64,000 nucleotides of DNA from Odontocerum albicorne (Eukaryota; Arthropoda; Insecta; Trichoptera; Odontoceridae), in the NCBI GenBank assembly GCA_949825065.1, contig OX463848.1:27676699-27740698 (forward strand), given 5' to 3'. The notes beneath the pieces were generated by a model. The model saw only the letters and a list, made by a program, of their open reading frames with translations, ran no database searches and had not been told where the DNA came from. A program made the translations under genes and the position numbers. Positions 11,191-21,894 of this stretch are shown in pieces (the stretch's first letter is position 1; every line of letters starts with the position of its first letter).

Positions 11191-11396
11191 AAACTCCATG
11201 GCATAATTGATACGACGTTTGTCTTCTAACTCAGGGAGTACGAATTTGACTCTCGTAGATACCCAGATTTACAAAAAGTTATCAGTCTAGTATAATTTAA
11301 CACATGTTTAAAAAAATCTGGTTATTTGGAAGAGATAGCCACATGGTCATCATCTCATCGGGTTGTATTGTATGCAAAGAAAGTGTAATACAATCG
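11191..11396 (+). mobile_element. SINE type 1, full-length diverged copy
   Basis: Head with CTCCATGGCATAATTGATAC and a poor B box (GAATTTGACTCTCG). Then body (CAGTCTAGTATAATTTAACA) and tail (GGTTATTTGGAAGAGATAGC, CATCGGGTTGTATTGTATGC, AAAGTGTAATACAAT). Confidence 0.65.
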
Positions 11397-12574
11397 TTAA
11401 ATCTCTGATTGTGGCAGGTGTCTCACAACAAACAGCTCGTTGTTATTGGACCTATATTTTGATCCAAGGTGCCTAAAAATCGAAAGCACTTTACTACGAT
11501 GGCTTAAAAATGAGAGTTGTAGTATTCAAAACGCTACCATGAAATCTAAAAGCTTTATTTTCTCGATAATTCATAATCTACTGTGGCAGCCAAGGTGACC
11601 AGCCTTGCCTTTTATTATTTTTGGAACAAAAATACATTTAATTTTTTTATGCCCATTTCTTTATTAAAGAAAGCAAATGAGGTACCTAATACAAATATTC
11701 TGATCCAATTGAATGCTTTCCAACCTTCTTTGTTTCCCAACTTTACAATACCGAAGATGTTACTGAAAACCATAATTTACATAAGATTCAGTTGTTCGCA
11801 GTTGTAAGACGAACGACGACTCAAGTTGAGAATCACTGCTTTACAGAGAGGAGACAGGCAGGGAGAGAGAGTATTACATTTATAATATTAGATTTAATTT
11901 TTTATATATTTTTCAATGAGTTTATTTTGTTTTCTAATATATTCTCAATGTGTTTTAGTCTAACTTTGTTTCGTAAATTTGAGATAAGAGAAAAAACGAA
12001 TTTGTCTTGAAAATCCTTAAGTCCTTACATTTATCCATCCTTTCTCGGAATTCTGAGAAAATAAAAAGTACGTAGAGGGTTACTTTAACAGCAACAGGGT
12101 TTTACTAAATTTAAACAGTAATAAATGTGTATTTTACTCGTTGAAAAATTGTTTAATGGAATATATTTTAGTCAAATAGTACAAACGAAAAAAACGGAGA
12201 ATATTTCAAGTAAATTGAAATATTTTTAAATTATGGTTAATTTCACATTTTAATTTACGCGCATCTAACAAGAGCTGCTAATTAGTATTTCATCATGTGG
12301 ACTAATTTTGAATTGTTTGCAAGCTTAATATTTAATTAAAATCGAAAAATTCTGACATTTTATCTGCATTCAAATAAAACCTGATGGTAAACACTAATCA
12401 AAACATAAAATATGGTAATAATTAACTATTCTGATACTTTCATAACACAGCAATAATACTAAACCTATTAAATAACATTTTATAATCGATCACTGTGGTC
12501 GTGTGTTTGATTGTTCAACTTTAATTTCAAGGTTTCAGGTTAGACATTTTACTATATAACGCGTTCGTTATAAA
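11397..12574. other. AT-rich non-coding DNA
   Basis: Two overlapping open frames of about 70 codons at 11583-12010 have no recognisable motif. I see no feature to support. Confidence 0.5.
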
Positions 12575-12757
12575 CAATATAACCTGGCGGGTTTATTGCC
12601 ATATGATAGTCTCTTTTAATCAACTATTATGATATTCAAGAGGCCTCAAGAAAAAACCAAACAGGAACCCTTTTTTTTTAAACATCTTCTAACGGTATTG
12701 AACTCACAATGTGTATTGATAGAAAACAGACCTCTTACCAACTAAGCTATGGAAGTT
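12575..12757 (-). mobile_element. SINE type 1
   Basis: Reverse orientation. The plus strand reads tail first (AACCTGGCGGGTTTATTGCC), then CCAAACAGGAACCC, the B-box complement (GGTATTGAACTCAC) and the A-box complement (ACCAACTAAGCTATGGAAG). Confidence 0.65.
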
Positions 12758-12852
12758 TTGAAATTCGACGATGACCAAATAATACTCGTAAATAATTAAA
12801 ATAAATAGATGACTGTATTTTTGTTTCGTTATAAAATATTTAATTCTATTAT

Positions 12853-13054
12853 ACTTTTGTTGTATACTGAACAACCTTGCGGGTTTATTGTTATGTAGCG
12901 ATCTTTTTCAATCAACCAAAAATGTGTAAAAAAGGCCATAAGCGAAAACCAAACTGGATTTTTTTTTAAAAAGCTCCAAGTTGTAACAGGAGTCGAACCC
13001 GTTACCCTGTGGGCTACAAGTTTAAAGTTCTATCAATCAAACCACTGAGGTCGA
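12853..13054 (-). mobile_element. SINE type 1
   Basis: Reverse orientation with a well-kept B-box complement (GGAGTCGAACCCG), body complement (CCAAACTGGATTTTTTTTTA) and tail complement (CAACCTTGCGGGTTTATTGT). It is the middle of three same-strand copies within about 0.9 kb. Confidence 0.7.
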
Positions 13055-13295
13055 CATAATCATCTTAATAATAGCATGTCTATTGTTTGCCTTATTACTA
13101 CCACGAGTGTAACTATTATGTTTATTTTAGCTTTTTATCAATCAATGTTGAAATTATTTTAATATTACAATTTTTCTTAGTTTTGTAGTTAATTTTTTAT
13201 TATTTAATTTAAATGGCAATTTTACTTCAAATCAGGACTACTATTAAATAAATCACGTTTGGCAGCTATGGAAGCACCCGAGCGGAACATGTATA

Positions 13296-13498
13296 ACACT
13301 TTTGTTGTATACAGTACAACATTGTGGGATTACTGCCATGTGACTATCTCTTCCAATCAATCATAAATATTATATTGTAAGACCTCAAGTAAAAACGCGA
13401 GTGAAAACCTTTCCTTAAAAAATTTGGATTCCAACAGGAATCGAACCCGAAACCTCCGTGTAAGAAGACAGGTGTTATAACAACTAGGCCACGGAGGA
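13296..13498 (-). mobile_element. SINE type 1, well preserved
   Basis: Reverse orientation. The tail complement (GTTGTATACAGTACAACATT, GGATTACTGCCATGTGACTA) is followed by the B-box complement (GGAATCGAACCCG) and A-box complement (CAACTAGGCCACGGAGG). Both Pol III boxes match consensus closely. Confidence 0.75.
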
Positions 13499-14139
13499 CA
13501 TCAGACTCTTAATTTAAGAAAAACAATTAATTGAAATAAAAAAATATTTTTAAATTACCCCGGTCTGAGATCCAAGGAAAGATACCTGGATAGTCAGAAT
13601 GCTGCGTTAACTTTTCATAATTTTATTTACGAGTATATGTAATACTTTTCGTTTGAATATTTACTTCATTTTAGGGTAACACGGTTATACAGTAACACAA
13701 CTTTGAAATTGTCACGGCATAAACATAAAAATATGCATAAACTTTTTGATATTTATGAAAAGTTTTCCATCTACGGCTAAGTAATTTCAAGAAGCGAGTC
13801 ACAGTAATATTTAGTTACAACCATTAACTCAAACGAAAAGTGTTCATTTTCGCGAAAATTACTTCCCTTTTACTGATGTATTTTCGAAAGACCCCCGTCC
13901 GCTATTAGCAATAAAATGTTACGCCAATGCACTGGATGGGGTGTTACGGTATTTGAAATGAAGGTAACATATTTACTGAAAATCAATGAGCAAAAAGGTA
14001 TAATTTGTCCCTTGTCGACATTTATTTTATGTGAACGAATAAACACTCGAACGTCTCTGTATGAAATTGAGGAGCTAATTCTTTCGTCTGAAAAAGGTTT
14101 CGTAAAAAAAATATTTTTCACTATTTCAATTTGAGAGAC
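13499..14139. other. AT-rich non-coding DNA
   Basis: Open frames of 104 and 72 codons cover 13870-14184 on opposite strands. Neither has a recognisable motif, and I read both as chance. A TACGAGTA 8-mer lies at 13628-13635. Confidence 0.45.
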
Positions 14140-14496
14140 CACAGGTTTATAACAAAATACAAAGGAAAGTCTCTGGTAGCTCAATTTAGCCTCCGTGAAA
14201 GGCCTTAGTGTCTAGAAGACTCTGAGGCCATCCACGAATCACACGACAAGACAATAAGTATTATATTGCAGAATGACTTAATGCGTCAAAATTTTTCTGA
14301 CTACTGCATCTCTGTTCAGGATCACAGGTTTATAATAAAACGTGAAGGAAAGCTTCCGGTAGCCCAGTTTAGCCCCCGTGGATGAACTTAGTGTCGAGAA
14401 CACTCTTAGGTCATCTACGATCATATGAAAAGACAATATGTTTTATATACAAAAGTTGAATGACTTAATGTGTCAGAATGTTTCTGACTGGCGCAT
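14140..14496 (+). repeat. Tandem duplication of a unit of about 180 bp
   Basis: Copy one (about 14140-14315) and copy two (about 14318-14496) share, in order, CACAGGTTTATAA, AAGGAAAG, GGTAGC, CAGTTTAGCC or CAATTTAGCC, TTAGTGTC, GAC(A)AGACAATA, GAATGACTTAATG, and TTTCTGACT followed by GCATCT. They differ at roughly one base in six to eight. No coding potential. It is not a SINE type seen elsewhere in the window. Confidence 0.75.
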
Positions 14497-14565
14497 CTAT
14501 TTATGTTTTGATTTGAAGAACCTCAAAGTGCAATGTGGAGTTGACCTGTTATTTATTTGAAACCT

Positions 14566-14608
14566 CATTGTACAGTGTACAATATGGCGGGTTTATTGAC
14601 AGTATCTT
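14566..14608 (-). mobile_element. SINE type 1 tail fragment
   Basis: CATTGTACAGTGTACAATAT and GGCGGGTTTATTG match the complement of the SINE tail. Head and body are absent. Confidence 0.5.
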
Positions 14609-15201
14609 GTTTACTTTTTTGAAAAAAAATTCGAGTGAGAGGTGGGGTTTGTTCTATACATTACGAGTATTAATGTACTAAATAAAAACCATGTAATATC
14701 AAAATAAGAAAACTAAAAAAATACAAATTTTACAAAGTAACCGAGGGCAAGTAGAGAAAAAGGGAGATTAGAAAAATATATCATGGAAAACCGTGGATGA
14801 ACACGCTATTATGTCACTTAATTGAGAAAAAAAATTATTGCCTTTTTTTTTATCAAACAATGGTGCGAATCCTTTAGTAGCCGGTGGATGGTTCTAGATT
14901 ATTGTACTGAGAGTAAATGAAGAGGGGTGAACCAAAAAAGTCAAGCGACAATCTCAGCTGCAGCCCTTGAGCTTGATGATCTTTATTCGACACAAGAAGT
15001 ATGAAAACTTTTTCAATCAATAATAAAGTACGCATCTATCACACAATTGAGAAATAACAAGCGTACCAAAAATCAAAATTTAAATAAATATTAAATTATT
15101 TATTTATTTATTTATTTCACATGAAAAAAGGAACAATTTTACTCATGCTCTCCTGTTAATTGGCTCAAATTTAGGATTGAATCATTGAGACAATTAACAA
15201 A
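14609..15201. other. AT-rich non-coding DNA with short ATTT repeats
   Basis: Contains a TACGAGTA 8-mer at 14662-14669 and an ATTT run near 15095-15118. No gene recognised. Confidence 0.5.
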
Positions 15202-15267
15202 ATATTTCTCAAATTATTATTTATTTAATAATTAAAAATAATAAATAAATAATAATTAGAGAAATAT
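15202..15267. repeat. AT-rich foldback (stem about 25 bp)
   Basis: ATATTTCTCAAATTATTATT at the left is answered by AATAATTAGAGAAATAT at the right end, with ATTTATT-type sequence continuing into a short loop. It could be a remnant MITE or simple palindromic drift. A TACGAGTA 8-mer follows at 15366-15373. Confidence 0.7.
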
Positions 15268-15705
15268 AAAAATTAAGTAGGAAAATAAAATGAAAAAAAA
15301 TATTAAATTATTTCAGGATATCAATTCAAACACTATGTTTATACTATATTTTTAATTTAGCTAGCTACGAGTACTTTGTTAAAAAAATGTAAACAAGATA
15401 ATGAATGAACATATTAAAAACACTAATTCTGTTTATCTCACCTCTAATAGCATAAAAAACCATCCCTTAACACTTGCCACCCTGTGATGGATAGTGAGTG
15501 ACCAGGACTTATATTTTATTTGATTATTCGACGTTTTAATACACAATAAAATGATTTTTATAGCAAATTACAAAAAATAACCTAGCAGATTTTGCATAAT
15601 TTTAATTTAAAATATACATTTTTCACTGGACGCTTAGCGTAGCCGGCAGAAAGTTTTAGCACAGTTAGGCAAGTGTTAAGGAGGATACATTAGTTTGCAT
15701 TCCTC

Positions 15706-15780
15706 CAACCTCCGTGGCCTGGTTGGCAAGGCGCTTGACTTCCACCCAGAGGTTATGGGTTTGATTCCCGACAATAACAG
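15706..15780 (+). mobile_element. SINE tRNA-like head, probably of the type 2 copy broken by mariner C
   Basis: Well-kept head with A box (TGGCCTGGTTGG) and B box (GGTTTGATTCCC). The type 2 body blocks resume at about 16025. The roughly 240 bp in between matches neither SINE body and may be a separate insertion. Confidence 0.6.
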
Positions 15781-16024
15781 AAAAAAATATTTACTATTTT
15801 TTAATAAAATAAAAAATCACTCGTTTTACTCTTTTGTATTAACCGCTGTTTAATTTTTGTGAGTTCACAACCGGTCTTCCGTCTTTCTCGTCAGATAAAG
15901 ACGTACTTTATGTGGTAAATACAAAATAAAAAGAAAACTGTTTTATTTATTTCATTTAATATTAATAAACAAGACATCACAAAGTGAAGCGAATCCTTTC
16001 AAAGATTCAAATTTGAAAAAATAT

Positions 16025-16200
16025 TTCTCTCAGTTTGATAAGAGTTTGTTAACAATAATAATATGTGTTGATTTGTGTCAGTGAGTGTTGTTGCCTCTTT
16101 GCGTATTGGGTAGTATTAATATCAAATGTAATGACGAACTATGAGTAAGGTGCTTACTCCAGTGGCTACCTCGAAGGCTCGATTAATGGGGCTGAATATA
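16025..16200 (+). mobile_element. SINE type 2 body, left part
   Basis: Contains blocks shared with the other type 2 copies: GTTTGTTAACAATAATAATA, GTGAGTGTTGTTGCC, then TCGAAGGCTCGATTAATGGG with GCTGAATATAATG. It continues after the mariner at about 17710. Confidence 0.6.
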
Positions 16201-16330
16201 ATGTTTTATATAATATATAATGAATAATGTATAATATATAATTTTATATAACACAGTATATATTGTAATTTTATGTAATATTATATACTAGTGTATCATA
16301 TAATTTTATATAAAATATAATATTATGTTA
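16201..16330. repeat. AT-only low-complexity tract, left flank of mariner C
   Basis: TATATAATATATAATGAATA-type sequence with very few G or C. A matching tract lies on the other side at 17651-17720, suggesting the mariner landed inside an expanded TA-rich stretch. Confidence 0.75.
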
Positions 16331-17650
16331 GATGTTAACATAAGTTGTGTCCGTTTTTTTCCAAATTTAAAAATGAGCAAAATTAAAAGTAAAACAAAAT
16401 GTTAAAGGTTATACGTCATTCGAAAGAAACTTTTCTGCTCTACAAGATATTGTGTTTGCTTTAAGTTACATATATTATTTTTTTTTATTACAAGCCTTCA
16501 AAATGGAATGTCAAATAGACGAAAGTGAGCATTTTCGACACCTCTTTCTGTTCGCGTTCAATCGAGGGAATAAAGCTGCCAAAGCTGCTCGCGATATTTG
16601 CAAAGTGGACGATGAAGATGCTATGAATGAAAGTACAGCTCGTCGATGGTTTTTGCGTTTCAAATATGGTAATTTCGACCTCAAAGACATGGAGCGTTCC
16701 GGACAAACAGTGGACTTTGATGAGGATCGCTTAAACCATATTATTCATGAAGATCCCCTTCAAACTACCGTAGAATTGGCTGAGCAGATGAATTATAGTC
16801 AGATGACTGTATACCGCCATCTTAAATCAATGGGAAAAGTCCAGAAGTTCGGCGCTTGGGTTCCACACGTTTTGAGTGAAAACAAAAAAAATCAACGTTC
16901 GACAATTTTTGCTGGTTTGCTCGCACGTCATCGAGCTACGTACAAGCAAAGGTTCCTTTACCGTATCATTACTGGTGATGAAAAATGGTGCCTTTATGTG
17001 AATATGAAGAAACGGAAAGAATGGGTGAGTTATGGTCAACAAGCAGCGCCCAGAGCGAAACAAGGTTTGCATCCGCGCAAGACAATGATTTGCATCTGGT
17101 GGGATTGGCAAGGCGTCATCCACTACGAGATACTTGAACGCAATCAGACAGTCAACGCGGAGCTATACATTCTGCAAATGCAGCGGCTCAACACTGCAAT
17201 TCAACAAAAAAGGCCGGATCGGCAATATGGCGTTATTCTGCAGCACGATAACGCCCGCCCTCATATCGCCAACATTATGAAATATGCCATTCAAACGCTT
17301 GGTTGGAAAGTCCTGCCGCACCCTCCACATTTTCCAGACCTCGCACCGTCAGTTTTTACCTTTTTTGGTCGCTTTCGAACAATTTGCGCGGCGTTTCCTT
17401 TAATAATGACGTCGAATTGCGGACATGGTTGAACGAATTCCTCGAGTCAAGACCGGATGGTTTTTATCGCACAGGCATTGAAAAACTTGTAGAACGTTGG
17501 CAAGAAGTTGTAAATAATGAAGGAAAATACATTATTGACTAATTTGTTGTAAAATAATGAAGGAGAATACATTATTGACTATTTTTTTTTTGTTGTGTCC
17601 TCTTGTTCTCTTCATTTGAAAAAAAAACGGACACAACTCATGTTAACACC
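16331..17650 (+). mobile_element. Mariner element C, full length (about 1.32 kb)
   Basis: Terminal inverted repeats of about 28 bp: TGTTAACATAAGTTGTGTCC begins at 16333, and its partner ends at 17648 (on the reverse strand TGTTAACATGAGTTGTGTCC), then a run of T. The 5' flank is TA (16329-16330); the 3' flank is CA, so one target base has probably mutated. It encloses an almost intact transposase gene. It lies within a type 2 SINE. Confidence 0.9.
16503..17542 (+). pseudogene. Mariner transposase with a single frameshift at the third catalytic Asp
   Basis: The frame starts at the ATG at 16503 (MECQIDESEH). The DNA-binding region covers residues 1-115, with FKYGNFDLKD and HLKSMGKVQK. WVPHVL is at 119-124, the equivalent of the conserved WVPHEL. 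The catalytic Asp residues are D159 (ITGDEKW) and D249 (LQHDNARPH). After PDLAPS at 278-283 the frame breaks at about 17352. The expected APSD..LF is replaced by APSV, and the plus-one frame resumes with FYLFWSLSNN and runs to a stop after NNEGKYIID at 17542. The gap from D249 to the lost residue is exactly 34, so this was a DD34D enzyme of about 346 residues. Apart from this lesion the gene reads cleanly. Starting 17 codons upstream at 16452 is also open but would add a non-conserved extension. Confidence 0.92.
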
Positions 17651-17709
17651 CAATATTTAATTTTATATAATATAATATGTAGTATATAATAATTTTAACG
17701 TAATATATA

Positions 17710-17790
17710 ATGAATATAATGCTGAATATAATTTCCCTCGGCCGTGCTCTTGAACATGTTTCAATATACCTGAATTTTTTTATTATAAAA
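17710..17790 (+). mobile_element. SINE type 2 body, right part
   Basis: GCTGAATATAATTTCCCTCG, GCCGTGCTCTTGAACATGTT and TCAATATACC continue the type 2 body (compare CCCGGCCTTACTCTTCAATA in the 5776 copy). GCTGAATATAAT is present on both sides of the mariner, so the AT-rich tract and mariner interrupt one SINE. Confidence 0.6.
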
Positions 17791-18489
17791 TGAATCATTT
17801 TATATGTAGGCATATTAGAAATAAGTCGCTCAAAACGACTAATATATTCAATTCGAATTTTCAAATATAAAACATAATTCGAAAACCTAGCTTCTACATG
17901 AATAGATTAATCATACTCGTTTATTGAAGAACTATTTTAATAAACGTTTCATTGTTTGGAAAATTCATTTTCACCAGTCAAAGGAAATGCAATTAGTTCT
18001 TACAAAGTAAAAGCCAGTAACTACTTCCTTGTAAAGCACATAAAGCTTTCCATTTTTTATGGGTTGGCCGACACTTTTAATTTTCTAAATTTATTGCTGA
18101 ATTCTACGCTATTTTTATTTGTTAAGAGAATTACTTTATTAAGTTTAGAGAGAATATAAAACTATGTTTTGTATTACACTCCTGTTATATACAGTACAAC
18201 CTGTTGTACGTATAGCGTTAGAATAACCTGAATGATTATTAATTTTACAAATTAGAAAGACGTTAAAACGCCTGAATCTGAAAACAAGGTCTGCAACATT
18301 GGAAATCATACAAATATCATCTTTGTCGTTGAAATTTCATTCATATCCACTTTTAATATCTTTTAAGCTCTTAAATCTCTTATTAAATATGATTGTTAAA
18401 TCAGACATGCAATTAACAATCAAAAAGTCGATTTCTTCATCAAAGTTGTTAATATGCCTATTTACTTATAACGGATTGTGGGTTTAACT
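17791..18489. other. AT-rich non-coding DNA
   Basis: A possible SINE tail scrap (GTTATATACAGTACAACCTG) is at 18184-18203. Nothing else recognised. Confidence 0.45.
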
Positions 18490-18634
18490 CTTTTTAAGTC
18501 AGTATCCGATATTTTTTAAATAAGAAACTCAGATTTTCACTTGAGGGCTCTTAAACATCTTTCTGGTTGGTTGGGAGTTTTCTACACACCAACAAGCCCG
18601 CTAAGTTGTAGTATATATAACAAAAGTACAATTT
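18490..18634 (+). mobile_element. SINE type 1, 3' half
   Basis: Body and tail: CTCAGATTTTCACTTGAGGG, CATCTTTCTGGTTGGTTGGG, then CAACAAGCCCGCTAAGTTGT. The tRNA-like head is missing or unrecognisable. Confidence 0.6.
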
Positions 18635-20009
18635 ATACATGACAATAATGATCCAATAAGACAATTGTTTGTTAATACAGATATTTTTTAAATTTTATTG
18701 CTAAAAAAATTCGTGTCACATTTTTTTTCTTTGTTTGTAATTTTTTCTTCTCCAGTCGGTGCATATAACATTTCTTATAAAGTCTAACGAAGGTTTTTTT
18801 TTTCATTACTGGCACTCGTGGATTACATAGTAACCCGGTAAGAGATCTCCACTTAGACAATTTGTCTTCAAAATCGTCCACTTTAGAAGTTTTTCTATTG
18901 ATATCACTGTTAATACCAATTTATTTTGGCGTGATATTCTTTAACACCCAGTCCTGGCCTGATGTTTTTGTTGGTTATCTGATAAACTTTCATAACTTGA
19001 TGTTCTATTCCAACGTCAACAACATCAGATCAGATGACCAGCCCAGAATGATGCAACTGCTATGACATTGGGGCATGCTTTCAGTCGGTCTTCTACCCGC
19101 ACATCTTAGAGACCACAGTACACAGTAAACCATCAAGTGTGGCATTAATTGTACTAATTTCTGGAGTTTAATCTATCTCTTAATTATCTTCTTGGTGATT
19201 ACTTTATTTGATTTATGGAAGTTATAATTACAAAATACTTTTCGAAACTTTGTGGGGACTGCAAAGGGTAGATCTATGCAATTTAAGTTTGTGTTGAATT
19301 AAGTAGATACTACTAATTCAAATCTAATAAAATGAGTTTATTACTTTCTGATACTTTACACATTGAAGTTTGGTCATCTTACTGAATTCATTCATAATAA
19401 AGTGTTGGCCTCATTGGCCTGACTGTTCAGTACATTGGAGCTAGACGCGACTTCTTGCAGTTCTGAAGTTTAGTATTTTAAGCATTTAATTTCTCCTTTA
19501 TCGTATCCGGTTTCAGCCACGTCTTGGCTCTTTGAGAAAGCAATTTTATTGCGAGCAACTCCCTTAAAATATATTTCTTGATATTATCTACTTTTGTTTA
19601 AGCTTCAAAGAGCTTTGATGGCTTTTAACTATATTAATTTAATATTGTATGATACAGTAAAAAGTGTCAGATTGGAGATTAGTCGTGATTAGAAATAGAT
19701 ATTATTAGTATAATTGAGAAATAAATCTTCCAGTGTTTTAGACACATTCAAAAAATGAGTAAGAAAATACTTTAAAAAAAAACAAATGTATTCATTTCAA
19801 TTTAATAAGGAGAAAACATGAGATAGATCGAGAAAAATAGTTGAATAATTTTAAGCTCAGGAAAAAGTGAAAAGTGTCAGAAATTGAAGAGTATGCAAGA
19901 CGGGATGTATCGATGTGAACGAGGGGAAATCTGTGTGCACGAATAAAAAGGAATATAAATGTACTCTGCTAATCAAGCGCCATGACATAGAGGTACGGAT
20001 GGTTCACTT
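18635..20009. other. Non-coding DNA, slightly less AT-rich in places
   Basis: Short open frames at 18672-19065 have no recognisable motif. No repeat or gene supported. Confidence 0.45.
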
Positions 20010-20190
20010 TATTGGATGACTGCCTTTCACCTCCGGGGCCTGCTTGTTCGATTCCTGCTGGTATCCAATAGTTAATAAAAATAGTTATAGTCTATTTTTC
20101 ACTTAAATCATTGTAGACGTATATTTGCTTGATTGGAAGAGATTGCCATAAGGTAGTAAACCCACCAGATTGCACATACATTCGGCATAC
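20010..20190 (+). mobile_element. SINE type 1, head shortened
   Basis: A worn head with CTCCGGGGCCTGCTTGTTCG merges A-box and B-box sequence (GTTCGATTCCTGCTGGTATCC). Body (GTTATAGTCTATTTTTCAC) and tail (GATTGGAAGAGATTGCCATA, AACCCACCAGATTGCAC) follow. Confidence 0.6.
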
Positions 20191-20511
20191 CTGTCTTAAT
20201 ACCAATTACCCGTTACGAGTATAATAGGAGGCATGTTATAATGTGGAGGATTAGGTAACTTGCGTTGGTGCCACCGGAAATGACTATGTAAGGGTAAACC
20301 AATTTTTCATAGGCATATCCTAATCCATGAAGGGCAAAGAACTTCAGTTGTAACATATGCAACCAAAGTGTTATACTATGTTTAGGATTTTATTAAAAAC
20401 AGTGTTTTTAATTACATATGTGAAATAAATTGAATAATACTTTTGTTTCTTTATGAACTGTAAATAGATATTACCTACTAAAAATGTATTAATTCTTTAT
20501 TAAATTATACA

Positions 20512-20982
20512 ATGTTTACAGTGAAACTCGTACGAATGTTTCTAAATATTTCTGTTTTAGTTTATCAGAAATATTTTCATTGGTTTTCGTACTTTTTTAT
20601 CAACAGATTTCTCTTTAAAAAGGCACAAATAAAAATGTTGTCCCTTGTAAAAAGTATTGATAAAAATGTTTTTATTCAGAGACCAATCGAACTAAATGTT
20701 TTAAAGAATAATCGAGGGAAGAAAAATAATTATCGTCGTGTTTTTCTTCCATTAGTTGAAATAACTTTGCAGGCGAATGGAATAAAAAGAGAGGGTCAAA
20801 ATATTAATCCAATTTTCATCCAACAATTGAAAATTTGTTTACGTTTAATTGAAAAAGGGTTTGTAAAAGATAATATTGTTTATGAATCTCTTCAAAACAA
20901 CCTTCTACATAATTTTAAAATATGTAATTTTATATTATTTTACAACTCTATCTCTAACGAGTTAAATGAAAATAAATGTTAA
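20512..20982 (+). CDS. Orphan open reading frame, 156 codons, function unknown
   Basis: The longest open frame in the window that I cannot tie to a mobile element. It is intact from an ATG at 20512 to a TAA at 20980-20982. The first 40 or so residues are hydrophobic and aromatic (FLNISVLVYQKYFHWFSYFF). A second ATG at 20635, in a good context (AAAATG), would give a more hydrophilic protein of 115 residues starting MLSLVKSIDK, rich in Lys, Asn and Ile, with RGKKNNYRR and IKREGQNINP. TTTTTTATCAACAG just before 20609 looks like a splice acceptor, so the real coding unit, if any, may be an exon beginning there. AT-biased codons are expected for this DNA and do not prove coding. It may be chance, an exon or an unrecognised transposon relic. 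Confidence 0.3.
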   Translation: MFTVKLVRMFLNISVLVYQKYFHWFSYFFINRFLFKKAQIKMLSLVKSIDKNVFIQRPIELNVLKNNRGKKNNYRRVFLPLVEITLQANGIKREGQNINPIFIQQLKICLRLIEKGFVKDNIVYESLQNNLLHNFKICNFILFYNSISNELNENKC

Positions 20983-21674
20983 AGTAAGCCAAGTTCATAT
21001 TTATTCATTTATTTATCAACTCATAGAAATATTTGGCAATAATATTTGACTGAAATAAAAAAGACAAAAAACTTCACGAGAAACAACACCAAAAAACTGT
21101 CAGGCAAATGTCACATTAAAATGTTGATCTTTGTTATTAATCATTAGCTTAAACAGTTAGCTCAATACAAAACATATGTTTTGTATTCTATATTCTCGTT
21201 ATTCTTTATAAAGCTTTTAAAACACGTTCTCATGAAAATCAGAGGCTCAACTACATTTAAGAGGAGGTGAAGAAACACTGTCTGAAAACGTTCTGAATAA
21301 TAAAAAATTGAGCGGCCTCTAAGACACATAAACATGCTAAACTAAAATTTAATGGCACTGGTAAAATAAACAACTTATTGTGCTGTTAAGATATCCTGCA
21401 AAAAGTAAAGGTTGCTATTAGTGTAGTCATGAAGGACAGATTATTCACGCTAAGAATGGTATACAAACTGCATAGGAAGCTAATATGAAGAAGGCTTATG
21501 AATAAATACTTAAGGATATTTTTTCATGTTTTCAGTAGATATCAGAGGAGATACACGTTAAGAATTTAACCTTACATCCACAGCAAGATTTTTTTTAATT
21601 GTTGATTTAATTTTATTTTAGTCGTAGGCCATACATAATACTTTCAGTCAATGTTGCTCTTGTTAGTAAATGTA
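20983..21674. other. AT-rich non-coding DNA
   Basis: No further exon or repeat recognised downstream of the orphan frame. Confidence 0.45.
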
Positions 21675-21894
21675 AATGATATCAAAGATTACAAAAAACA
21701 GCAACTAAAATTGATCATTGACAAAATCAACTAAAATTGATCATTGACAAAATACGTAAAATACATACGTATGTCAAATCATTTTGTAGATTTAATATAT
21801 GTAAAAACATACGTATATCAAATCATTTTGAGATTTTTGTCCACGTTAAATTTTAGTTGTTTTTTTGTAATCTTTGACATCAAAAATATCATTT
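21675..21894. mobile_element. Foldback / MITE-like element of about 220 bp
   Basis: The left arm AATGATATCAAAGATTACAA followed by CAACTAAAATT is mirrored on the right by AATTTTAGTTG, then TTTGTAATCTTTGACATCAA and ATATCATT. Inner arms GACAAAAT ... CATACGTATGTCAAATCATT are also mirrored. The left arm contains a 26-bp tandem duplication (21702-21727, 21728-21753). No coding capacity. No target duplication identified with confidence. Confidence 0.7.

Noticed and set aside
13870..14184. 104-codon reverse-strand frame as a gene
   Set aside because: No motif, extends into the tandem-repeat unit, and is overlapped by an equally featureless frame on the plus strand.
16827..17123. 98-codon reverse-strand frame inside mariner C
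   Set aside because: Shadow of the transposase gene on the other strand; no motif of its own.
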